In this document: positions 1 to 6,806 of the stretch, in pieces
Numbering within the stretch: the first letter of the stretch is position 1
Layout of the letters: the number at the start of each line of letters is the position of its first letter
Assembly (NCBI GenBank): GCA_958405585.1
Contig: CATYEP010000079.1
Span: forward strand, 1 to 8,032
Direction of reading: 5' to 3'
Length of the DNA stretch: 8,032 bases
From: an uncultured Eubacteriales bacterium
Lineage (GTDB): Bacteria > Bacillota > Clostridia > Christensenellales > Borkfalkiaceae
The notes under the pieces: model-generated
Told to the model about the DNA's origin: nothing
Seen by the model: the letters and a program-made list of their open reading frames with translations, nothing else
Databases searched by the model: none
Program-made: the position numbers and the translations under genes

Positions 1-2256
1 GAAGACAGCTTGCTGGACGAAAAGAAAAATAACTATATTGCCTGTGTTTATCAGGAAGAACAAAAATGCGCAGTGGCGTGGGCGGATATTACTACGGGCG
101 AATTTTATGTCTGCGATTATGAAGGCGAGCGTGTTGTTCAGGATAGTCTGGAATGTCTGAGCAGACTATCTCCCGCGGAGATCATTTGCAATGATGTCTA
201 TATAAAATCGACAAAAAATGAAAACATGTTGAGAACTTTGCCTGCATTTTCCTGTTATGTGCCGTGGGCTTTTACGTACCGAAAAGCGGAAAGCTGTTTA
301 TTGGGGCAGCTCGGGTGCAAGACATTGGAGCCGTTCGGGCTGGTCGGGCATGAAGCGGCTGTGTCGGCGAGCGGAGCGCTTGTGGAATATTTGCGGGAAA
401 CACAGAAGAACGCATTAAAGATCATTGATTCCGTAAAATACGCGGGGGACAGCGGAGCGATGATGCTGGACGGAGCGGCGATCCGGAATCTGGAGTTGGT
501 GAAAACATTAGGGGACGGAAAGCGAAAAGGGTCGCTGGTATGGTTGTTGGATAAAACGCAGACGGCGATGGGGGCTCGTCTGATGAACCGGCTGGTGTTG
601 AATCCGTTGCAGAAAAAAGAGGATATCGAGCGCAGACTGGAGGCAGTAAATGAGCTTTTCAATGCTACGGTGATCCGAGTCGGGATCGCGGATACGCTGA
701 AGGGTATCCGCGATATAGAAAGAATTGCGGGAAAGATTTCGAACAACAATCTTACGCCGAGGGATTGCGAGGCGCTTGGAAAGTCTTTGGCGCTGATCCC
801 GAATCTGAAATTTCAGCTGTCCGGGTTTTCTTCCGAAGAAGTGAAGACGATTTCGGATGCGCTGGGTGATTTTTCGATTCTGACCGATTTATTGCAAAGA
901 GCCTTTATCGAAAATCCGCCGGTCAATGTGAAAGAAGGCGGTTATATTCGGAAGGGATACAGTGCGGAGCTGGACGAATTCCGGGATATCCGTGATAACG
1001 GAGCGCGGATGATCGGTGAGATGGAGTCGCGCGAGCGTGAAAAGACGGGTATTAAAAACCTGAAGATAAAATTCAACCGCGTATTCGGTTACATGATCGA
1101 AGTGACGAATTCGTTCAAGGACAAAGTTCCGTTTGAGTATCATCGCCGTCAGACGCTGGCGGGAGCGGAACGGTATGTAACGGACGAATTAAAAGCGGTG
1201 GAAGAAAAGATCATGACGAGCACAGAGCGGAGTCTGAGTCTGGAAGTTGAATTGTTTAATCAGATCCGCGGCGTGCTTTCGGATAATATCGGTGCTTTGA
1301 AAGTGTTGTCGGGAGCTTTGGCAATGCTGGATTGCCTGACATCCTTTGCGACGGTAGCGAAAGAGAATAATTATTGCTGTCCGCAGATCCAGGAAAAGGG
1401 CGGAGTTTTGGATATAGCGGAAGGCCGTCATCCGGTCGTGGAGAAGCTGTCCAAAGATCGATTTGTGCCGAATGATACTTTGCTGGACGGGGAAACGCAG
1501 ACGATGGTGATCACCGGGCCGAATATGGCGGGGAAAAGTACTTATATGCGTCAAAATGCTCTGATCGTGTTGATGGCGCACATGGGAAGTTTTGTTCCTG
1601 CAAAGCAGGCGAAGATTCCTGTCATTGACCGTATTTTTACGAGAGTCGGAGCCAGTGACAATCTGATTTTTGACCAAAGCACTTTCATGGTGGAGATGAC
1701 GGAAGTTGCGTCCATTGTCATGAATGCGACGGAAAATTCTCTGTTGATTCTCGATGAAGTCGGCAGAGGTACGAGTACTTTTGACGGATTGTCGATTGCG
1801 TGGGCGGTGCTGGAATATCTGAGCGAACACATCAAGGCGAAGACGCTCTTTGCGACGCATTACCATGAGCTGACCGAACTGGAAGGAAAGATCGATGGCG
1901 TTAAGAATTATAAAGTAACGGTGCGGGAAGCGCCGGGCGGCATTTTGTTTTTGCGTAAGATCGTACGGGGCGGTGCAAATAAGAGTTTTGGTATTGAAGT
2001 TGCAAAGCTTGCGGGGATTCCGAATGAGATCACTTTGCGTGCCAAACAGATCTTGAAAAAGTTGGAGAAAAACGATATTGCACGCGGAGCGGTTGAGGAA
2101 AACAGGGAAGATGCTGGTGCTGTTGAAGTGCGTGAATTGAGTGAAGCGGAGCGTATTTTGCTTCGCACGGATATGAACAATATCACGCCGATGCAGGCAT
2201 TCAATCTTCTTTCGGAATTGAGTGAAAAAGTTAAGGAATGCAACGGGAAGGAATAA
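1..2256 (+). CDS. mutS: DNA mismatch repair protein MutS (5' end cut by window)
   Basis: MutS recognises mismatches and small loops in DNA and, as an ATP-driven sliding clamp, recruits MutL. The reading frame is open from base 1, so the gene enters from outside. The 751 residues seen lack roughly the first 110 of a protein usually near 860, including the mismatch-reading Phe-x-Glu domain. The visible part runs from the connector domain through the lever/clamp helices to the ATPase. In window codons, Walker A GPNMAGKST is at 506-514, the FDQSTFMVEM signature loop follows, Walker B LLILDE ends at 586 with GRGTST after it, and the THYHEL H-loop is at about 619-624. The C-terminal NNITPMQAF segment resembles the conserved MutS tail that ends in a leucine-rich helix. 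A TTG at 10-12 could be read as a start, but homology continues upstream of it, so it is internal. mutL follows 65 bases downstream. Identification is near certain. Confidence 0.97.
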   Translation, partial: EDSLLDEKKNNYIACVYQEEQKCAVAWADITTGEFYVCDYEGERVVQDSLECLSRLSPAEIICNDVYIKSTKNENMLRTLPAFSCYVPWAFTYRKAESCLLGQLGCKTLEPFGLVGHEAAVSASGALVEYLRETQKNALKIIDSVKYAGDSGAMMLDGAAIRNLELVKTLGDGKRKGSLVWLLDKTQTAMGARLMNRLVLNPLQKKEDIERRLEAVNELFNATVIRVGIADTLKGIRDIERIAGKISNNNLTPRDCEALGKSLALIPNLKFQLSGFSSEEVKTISDALGDFSILTDLLQRAFIENPPVNVKEGGYIRKGYSAELDEFRDIRDNGARMIGEMESREREKTGIKNLKIKFNRVFGYMIEVTNSFKDKVPFEYHRRQTLAGAERYVTDELKAVEEKIMTSTERSLSLEVELFNQIRGVLSDNIGALKVLSGALAMLDCLTSFATVAKENNYCCPQIQEKGGVLDIAEGRHPVVEKLSKDRFVPNDTLLDGETQTMVITGPNMAGKSTYMRQNALIVLMAHMGSFVPAKQAKIPVIDRIFTRVGASDNLIFDQSTFMVEMTEVASIVMNATENSLLILDEVGRGTSTFDGLSIAWAVLEYLSEHIKAKTLFATHYHELTELEGKIDGVKNYKVTVREAPGGILFLRKIVRGGANKSFGIEVAKLAGIPNEITLRAKQILKKLEKNDIARGAVEENREDAGAVEVRELSEAERILLRTDMNNITPMQAFNLLSELSEKVKECNGKE

Positions 2257-2321
2257 AAGTTTTGTACGGTTGCGGGGCGGCGTGCGTACGGTAAGTTTAT
2301 TCGGAATGAAAGGAAAGGGAT
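2257..2321 (+). other. mutS-mutL spacer with GTACGGT direct repeat and mutL ribosome binding site
   Basis: This 65-base gap has no hairpin followed by a T-run, so mutS and mutL are probably cotranscribed. Two copies of GTACGGT sit at 2264-2270 and 2286-2292, 22 bases apart, flanking a G-rich stretch. GTACG at 2264-2268 and CGTAC at 2285-2289 could also pair as a weak stem. The purine block AAAGGAAAGGGA at 2309-2320 provides the mutL Shine-Dalgarno, with AGGA ending 7 bases before the ATG. Confidence 0.5.
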
Positions 2322-4457
2322 ATGGCAAAAATCAACATTCTTGACAGCGGGGTATATAACCGTATTGCGGCGGGCGAGGTAGTGGACAGACCCTACTCGG
2401 TCGTGAAAGAGTTTGTGGAAAACAGCCTGGACGCGGGGGCGAAAAATATTACGGTTACGATCGAACGCGGCGGCAAGGATCTGATCAGTGTATCGGACGA
2501 CGGAAGCGGTATCGAAAAAGACGATCTGCGCGCGGCGTTTATGCCGCACGCAACGAGTAAGATCGCTAAGGCGGAAGATCTGGACAATATACATACGCTT
2601 GGGTTTCGCGGTGAGGCGTTGGCAAGTATTGCGTCTGTCAGTAATGTAACGGTTCGTTCCCGTGCTGCGGGCGCGAGCGAAGCGTATGAACTGACATGTT
2701 CGGGCGGGAAATTGGGAGATGTGCAGCCTTGTGCTTTGGGCAGCGGAACGGAAATGACGGCAGAGGGTCTGTTTTTCAATACGCCGGTACGCGCAAAATT
2801 CCTCAAGACGGATAAAGGGGAGGAAAGCGAGATCACAAATTTTGTGTCGCGGTTTATCCTCGGAAATCCTTCCGTTGCATTCCGCTATTTTGCGGACGGC
2901 AAACTTGTATTGCAGTCTTATGGCGGTGGGATGGATGAAGCAGTTGCGGCGGTATACGGCGGTTCGGTCATCGGCGAATGTTATAAGATCGATGCAACCA
3001 AGCATGGAGTGCGCATACGCGGGTATCTTGGGAAACCTTCCTTTACAAAGGCGAATCGCACGTATCAGAATACTTTTGTGAACGGAAGGTATGTTGTAAA
3101 CAACACGATCGGGTCGGCGGTGATGAATGCTTACGGAAGTTATCTGATGAAGCGTCAGTATCCGTTTTATATTTTGTTTATCGATGTGCCGTCGGAAGTG
3201 GTGGATGTGAATGTACACCCGAATAAAGCGGATGTGCGCTTTGAAAATAACCAGGTCATTTACGGAAGCATTTATTCTGTCGTTTCTGCGGTGTTGGACG
3301 GAAATGCGAGCGCTTTGGAGTTTGTTGTGGACGGCGGTTCGCCGATGTCGGGTTCAGAAACTATAAAGGCGGAAACAACGAGAACAGAAGCGGTAGTGGC
3401 GAATGTTTTTCAAGAGGAGAAGAGTGCGCAAAAAACTTCGGGTCGAACCGGCGATGCGTTGAATCATACAAATTTATTCCAGAAACGCGGATTCCAAACT
3501 GCAGGAACAAGCGGGTCGTCGGCAAAAGTCGATAACGTATCCAACGCCGATTTTTATGCTGAATTTATTAAAAATCGTCAAAATCAGAGTACTATGTCTG
3601 ATATAAAAACGCAAAAGTTGGGCGATTTCAGTAAGGAATACTACGAGGTAGCGCATATAAGAAAAGATTTCGGGCATGCGCCGCAGACGGAGAAGATAGT
3701 TTTCCATGACAGCGGAAAAGCTATTGTTTCGGAAGAAGAAAACAAAGTTTATGCAGCACCTGCCGAACGGACGAATTCGGACGAGAAAGAGCAAAATACA
3801 GATTTTTCTGCGGATGTGTTTTCTGAAAATAAGAGGTATTTGGAAGCATTGGAGCAGAAAGCGAAACAGCAGAAAATCATTTTTGAAAATGCAGTTTTCA
3901 AGGGGTGTCTTTTTAATACTTATTTGCTGTACGAAGAGGGCGACAATGTTTACATCATTGATCAGCACGCGGCGCATGAGAGGTTGATTTTCAATCGTCT
4001 GAAAGAGGAAATGGAAGCAAGGACGGTTGTGCGTCAGCCGATGCTCGTTCCGTATGTGTTGAATCTGAACCGTGAAGAGTTTGATTTCTTGTCGGAGAAC
4101 GCCAAGACGCTGGAAGACATCGGGTTTGAAATCGAAGAATTCGGGGCGAACTGTTTTAAAGTTTCGGCGGTGCCTTTGGATCTGCAGGATATAGATATCG
4201 GGGGATTTTTTACGGAAGTATTGCGGGAAGTAGGGACGTTGCGCGGTATACGCCTGTCGGAGATCTTGCGGGATAAGCTGGCAATGTCGGCGTGCAAGCA
4301 TGCGGTAAAAGGCGGAATGTCTTTGAGCGATACGGAAAAGAATAAACTTTTTGAAATGCTTCACGGAGATATGGGATTAAAATGTCCGCATGGCAGACCG
4401 ATTGCCGTAAAACTCACAAAAACTGAAATTGAAAAAATGTTTAAAAGGATCGTATAA
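2322..4457 (+). CDS. mutL: DNA mismatch repair endonuclease MutL
   Basis: MutL is the ATP-driven matchmaker of mismatch repair. In bacteria without MutH it also nicks the new strand through its C-terminal domain. The ATG has a good purine-rich ribosome binding site, and the protein starts at the usual place for the family. The GHKL ATPase covers about residues 1-220: Glu30 and Asn34 in KEFVENSLDAGA, DDGSGI at 59-64, HATSKI at 76-81 and GFRGEAL at 94-100. The transducer domain ends near DVNVHP, with Lys302. A polar, poorly conserved linker spans about 335-520. The C-terminal dimerisation/nuclease domain has DQHAAHE at 547-553, a clamp-binding-like QPMLVP at 572-577, ACK at about 657-659, CPHGRP at 688-693 and a final FKR. 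The length of 711 residues is on the long side because of the linker. The nuclease motif DQHA-x2-E-x4-E is complete except for its last position, which is Asn558. The gene ends 2 bases before the miaA start. Confidence 0.97.
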   Translation: MAKINILDSGVYNRIAAGEVVDRPYSVVKEFVENSLDAGAKNITVTIERGGKDLISVSDDGSGIEKDDLRAAFMPHATSKIAKAEDLDNIHTLGFRGEALASIASVSNVTVRSRAAGASEAYELTCSGGKLGDVQPCALGSGTEMTAEGLFFNTPVRAKFLKTDKGEESEITNFVSRFILGNPSVAFRYFADGKLVLQSYGGGMDEAVAAVYGGSVIGECYKIDATKHGVRIRGYLGKPSFTKANRTYQNTFVNGRYVVNNTIGSAVMNAYGSYLMKRQYPFYILFIDVPSEVVDVNVHPNKADVRFENNQVIYGSIYSVVSAVLDGNASALEFVVDGGSPMSGSETIKAETTRTEAVVANVFQEEKSAQKTSGRTGDALNHTNLFQKRGFQTAGTSGSSAKVDNVSNADFYAEFIKNRQNQSTMSDIKTQKLGDFSKEYYEVAHIRKDFGHAPQTEKIVFHDSGKAIVSEEENKVYAAPAERTNSDEKEQNTDFSADVFSENKRYLEALEQKAKQQKIIFENAVFKGCLFNTYLLYEEGDNVYIIDQHAAHERLIFNRLKEEMEARTVVRQPMLVPYVLNLNREEFDFLSENAKTLEDIGFEIEEFGANCFKVSAVPLDLQDIDIGGFFTEVLREVGTLRGIRLSEILRDKLAMSACKHAVKGGMSLSDTEKNKLFEMLHGDMGLKCPHGRPIAVKLTKTEIEKMFKRIV

Positions 4458-4462
4458 TTTTG
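4443..4462 (+). promoter_or_regulatory. miaA ribosome binding site and TTG start, inside the mutL end
   Basis: AAAAGGA at 4443-4449, within the last mutL codons, lies 10 bases before a TTG at 4460-4462. No ATG or GTG lies between here and the P-loop, which begins only nine codons into the gene, so TTG is the best start. The placement suggests that miaA translation is coupled to mutL. Confidence 0.75.
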
Positions 4463-5371
4463 AAAAAGATACTTGTTGTTTGCGGAGCGACTGCATCGGG
4501 AAAAACGGGCTTTGCCGTTCGGATGGCAAAACGTCTTTCTGGCGAGGTTATATCTGCGGACTGTATGTTGGTCTATAAGGGGCTGAATATCGGAACGGCG
4601 AAGCCGACAGAGGAAGAAAAGCAAGGTGTACGGCATCATATGATCGATGTCGTTCCTCCGGCGGAAAAATATTCGGTCGGGGACTATGAGACTGCTGCTA
4701 TGCCGATCCTTGAAAAATTGATTGCAGAGAATAAGACGGCTGTAATTTGCGGTGGGACGGGTTTTTATATTCAATCGCTCTGCTTTGAGCGCGGCCACGG
4801 CCATGCGGGTGCGGATCCTTTGATCAGGGAAAAATACGAGCATATTGCATCGGAAGAAGGGAAAGAAGCGGTTTACGAACGTTTGAAAAAGATTGACTCG
4901 GAAAGTGCAAAAACTCTTCATCCCAATGATCTCAAACGTGTGATCCGTGCTTTGGAGATCTGGGAATTGACGGGTAAAAAGAAGTCGGAGCAAAAGGACG
5001 GGTTTGTTCCTCGTTTTTCCTATATGGCAGTGGCGTTTGATTATCCGCGCGATGAGCTGTATGACCGTATTAATCGCCGTGTGGATGGTATGCTGGAAAG
5101 CGGATTGGTGGATGAAGTGCGTTCGCTTTGGAAATCGGGGATAGATGAAACCTGTCAATGTATGCAGGGAATTGGGTACAAGGAAGTGCTTGAATACCTT
5201 AACGGGACAGTTTCATATAGTACTATGCGAGACATGATTCAGCAAAATACGCGAAATTATGCCAAGAGGCAGATTACATTTTTTAAAAAGTTTCCGGGGA
5301 TAGTATGGCTGGATCCGCACAATGCGGAAAACGAAGAGTTGGTGATGGAGGCGATGCGAGATGATAAATGA
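4460..5371 (+). CDS. miaA: tRNA dimethylallyltransferase MiaA
   Basis: MiaA transfers a dimethylallyl group from dimethylallyl diphosphate to N6 of A37, next to the anticodon, in tRNAs reading UNN codons. This is the first step towards the ms2i6A-type modification that steadies codon pairing. The 303 residues are the normal family length. Visible motifs are the P-loop GATASGKT (9-16), the SADCMLVY segment with the catalytic-base Asp34, GTAKPT (45-50), GGTGFYI (98-104), HPNDLKRVIRALEI in the middle, MQGIGYKE, and RNYAKRQITFFKK near the C-terminus. The classical DSxQxY signature reads DCMLVY here; Leu at the Gln position also occurs in E. coli MiaA, so this is ordinary variation. In the insert before the ADP-loop, a His/Gly-rich ERGHGHAGADP replaces the more usual acidic/aromatic sequence. 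The gene starts 2 bases after mutL and overlaps the next gene by 11 bases, so it lies in the mutSL operon, as in many Bacillota. Confidence 0.96.
   Translation: MKKILVVCGATASGKTGFAVRMAKRLSGEVISADCMLVYKGLNIGTAKPTEEEKQGVRHHMIDVVPPAEKYSVGDYETAAMPILEKLIAENKTAVICGGTGFYIQSLCFERGHGHAGADPLIREKYEHIASEEGKEAVYERLKKIDSESAKTLHPNDLKRVIRALEIWELTGKKKSEQKDGFVPRFSYMAVAFDYPRDELYDRINRRVDGMLESGLVDEVRSLWKSGIDETCQCMQGIGYKEVLEYLNGTVSYSTMRDMIQQNTRNYAKRQITFFKKFPGIVWLDPHNAENEELVMEAMRDDK
5347..5363 (+). promoter_or_regulatory. Ribosome binding site of the ynbB-type gene, inside miaA
   Basis: GGAGG at 5347-5351 lies 9 bases before the ATG at 5361-5363. Both are inside the last miaA codons, and the start precedes the miaA TGA at 5369-5371. 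This strong site supports the ATG as the true start and an 11-base overlap with likely translational coupling. Confidence 0.75.
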
Positions 5372-6584
5372 GTTGATAAAAAAGTGTGAAGAAAAGCTTT
5401 CCGATCAGTTTAAGGAACTGGAGCGGACGGCGTATGTAAACCAGGTAAAAGTTTTGGAAGCATTCCAGAAGAATAAAATCGCTCTGCGACATTTTACGGC
5501 AACAAGCGGATACGGATACGGCGATGAAGGCAGGGATACGCTTGGAATGTTATTTGCGGATGTGTTCGGCGCGGAAGCAGGGCTTGTTTCTCCGAATATT
5601 CTTTCGGGTACGCATGCTTTGACAATAGGTTTGTTCGGGCTTTTGCGGACGGGAGATACTCTTTTTTCCATTTCGGGAAATCCTTATGATACCTTGCAGG
5701 AAGTGATCGGGGGCAAGAACATCGGGTCTTTGGCGGATTACGGGATTGTGTTTAAAAAATGTGAATTAAAAAACGGTGATTTTGATTACGATTCAATCCG
5801 AAGCGGACTTGCCGATCCGAAGGTAAGAGTAGTTTTCATCCAGCGTTCGCGCGGATACGAATGGCGCGATGCGCTCAGCGAAGAAAAAATTAAAAATGCT
5901 TGCGCGTTTGTGCGTTCTTGCGGGTTCGGCGGGTGTATTTTTGTGGATAATTGCTACGGCGAATTTGTGGAAGAAACCGAACCGACGCAAAACGGCGCCG
6001 ATATCTGTGTGGGGTCGCTTATTAAGAACGCAGGTGGCGGGATAGCTCCGACAGGCGGTTATATCGTCGGTAAAAAGGAGTACGTCGATAAAATTGCCGG
6101 GCGGCTTACATCGCCGTCGATCGGTGCGGAAGTCGGATCGTATGCATACGGTTATCAATATTTTTATGAGGGGATTTTTCTTGCGCCGCACGTCGTTTGC
6201 CAGGCTTTGAAGGGTGGACTTTTGATCGGGGCCTGCCTAAAAGAACTCGGATATCAGACTTCGCCTGCGGTCAGCGAGCGTCCTTATGATATCACGCGCG
6301 CCATTCGTTTTCATACGGAAACGGAGCTCACCGGATTTATCCAGGCGGTGCAGGAGGCTTCGCCTGTCGACAGTTTTGTAAAATTGGAAGCGTGGGATAT
6401 GCCCGGTTATGAAGATCGTGTCATCATGGCGGCAGGAACGTTTGTACAGGGCGCGTCTATCGAGCTTTCCGCTGATGCACCCGTCAAGGAACCGTATATT
6501 GCTTATTTTCAGGGCGGCTTGACCTACGAGCATTGCAAATATGCTCTTACAAAAATATTGGACAAAATCAATAAAAATGTATAA
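5361..6584 (+). CDS. ynbB: PLP-dependent YnbB / 'methionine gamma-lyase family' protein
   Basis: This is a fold-type I pyridoxal-phosphate enzyme of the family annotated variously as methionine gamma-lyase family, cystathionine beta-lyase-like or aluminium resistance protein (B. subtilis YnbB type). The 407 residues match the family length. Features are SGTHA at 82-86, probably gripping the cofactor phosphate; FVDNCYGEFVE with Asp196, probably contacting the pyridine nitrogen; and GSLIKNAGGG, where Lys222 is the likely Schiff-base lysine. The family-typical TSPSIG..G, FLAPHVV, FVQGASIELSAD and FQGGLTY blocks follow. No signal peptide or membrane segment is seen, so it should be cytosolic. The sulfur-amino-acid lyase names come from fold similarity; the physiological substrate is not established. 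The aluminium label goes back to one early resistance screen. Its place directly after miaA follows a common Bacillota neighbourhood, and a terminator lies just after its stop. Family membership is secure; function is open. Confidence 0.9.
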   Translation: MINELIKKCEEKLSDQFKELERTAYVNQVKVLEAFQKNKIALRHFTATSGYGYGDEGRDTLGMLFADVFGAEAGLVSPNILSGTHALTIGLFGLLRTGDTLFSISGNPYDTLQEVIGGKNIGSLADYGIVFKKCELKNGDFDYDSIRSGLADPKVRVVFIQRSRGYEWRDALSEEKIKNACAFVRSCGFGGCIFVDNCYGEFVEETEPTQNGADICVGSLIKNAGGGIAPTGGYIVGKKEYVDKIAGRLTSPSIGAEVGSYAYGYQYFYEGIFLAPHVVCQALKGGLLIGACLKELGYQTSPAVSERPYDITRAIRFHTETELTGFIQAVQEASPVDSFVKLEAWDMPGYEDRVIMAAGTFVQGASIELSADAPVKEPYIAYFQGGLTYEHCKYALTKILDKINKNV

Positions 6585-6592
6585 AAATTTAT

Positions 6593-6625
6593 AAAAAAGC
6601 CGATGGAATTTTCCATCGGCTTTTT
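6593..6625 (+). terminator. Intrinsic terminator ending the mutS-ynbB operon
   Basis: A perfect 9-bp stem, GCCGATGGA at 6599-6607 with TCCATCGGC at 6612-6620 and a 4-base loop, is followed by five Ts. It is preceded by six As at 6593-6598 that can extend the stem and provide a T-run on the other strand. It begins 9 bases after the ynbB stop. No minus-strand gene is seen to need it, though the shape is bidirectional. Confidence 0.93.
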
Positions 6626-6706
6626 CAGCGAGATGAAATCGAAGATGTTTAATGGGAATAAATTAGTTGTAAAATTCAGAGACATTTTGAAAAACAAGTC
6701 TGTTTA

Positions 6707-6735
6707 AGACGCCGGAAAGCTGCGTCTGCAGACGC
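6707..6735. repeat. 14-bp perfect palindrome plus third half-site upstream of the ddh promoter
   Basis: GCGTCTGCAGACGC at 6722-6735 is a perfect palindrome that ends exactly where the -35 hexamer begins. A further AGACGC at 6707-6712 repeats the right half in direct orientation 23 bases upstream, and can also pair with the middle GCGTCT. The element lies upstream of the likely transcript start. It is therefore more likely a protein binding site than an RNA hairpin of the ddh message. Which regulator, if any, binds it cannot be told. Confidence 0.5.
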
Positions 6736-6764
6736 TTGACATTTTTTTCTATACGCGGTAAACT
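6736..6764 (+). promoter_or_regulatory. Sigma-A-type promoter of ddh
   Basis: The -35 hexamer TTGACA (6736-6741) matches the consensus exactly. It is followed by a 17-base spacer and TAAACT (6759-6764), which matches four of six -10 positions. Transcription would begin near 6771, leaving a leader of about 33 bases, too short for a lysine riboswitch. Its position between the operon terminator and the ddh ribosome binding site fits a dedicated promoter. Confidence 0.75.
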
Positions 6765-6788
6765 AATTTATGGAAGAAATTTTTGTTT

Positions 6789-6806
6789 AGGAGAGAGCGG
6801 TTTATG
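6789..6806 (+). promoter_or_regulatory. ddh ribosome binding site deciding the ATG start
   Basis: AGGAG at 6789-6793 lies 10 bases before the ATG at 6804-6806. An in-frame TTG at 6783 would add seven residues but lies upstream of this site. The ATG start also places the Rossmann strand right at the N-terminus, as in known homologues. Confidence 0.8.

Noticed and set aside
10..12. TTG as the true start of mutS
   Set aside because: The frame is open to base 1, and the sequence beginning there matches the middle of the connector region, well inside a normal MutS.
1189..3218. Long minus-strand open frames (379 and 436 codons) opposite mutS and mutL
   Set aside because: They lie opposite well-identified genes, run across the mutS-mutL gap, have no recognisable domains, and read as Arg/His/Ile-rich complements of the real codons. 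They are mirror frames caused by codon bias.
4572..4580. Leu in place of Gln in the MiaA DSxQxY signature as a functional oddity
   Set aside because: E. coli MiaA also has Leu at this position (DSALIY), so it is normal family variation.
6581..6592. 12-bp AT-only sequence whose reverse complement recurs at 8016-8027
   Set aside because: It consists only of A and T in AT-rich intergenic ends, with no flanking gene or target-site duplication to suggest a mobile element. Chance is the simpler explanation.
6783..6785. TTG as start of ddh
   Set aside because: It lies upstream of the AGGAG site, and the ATG at 6804 fits both the spacing and the family N-terminus.
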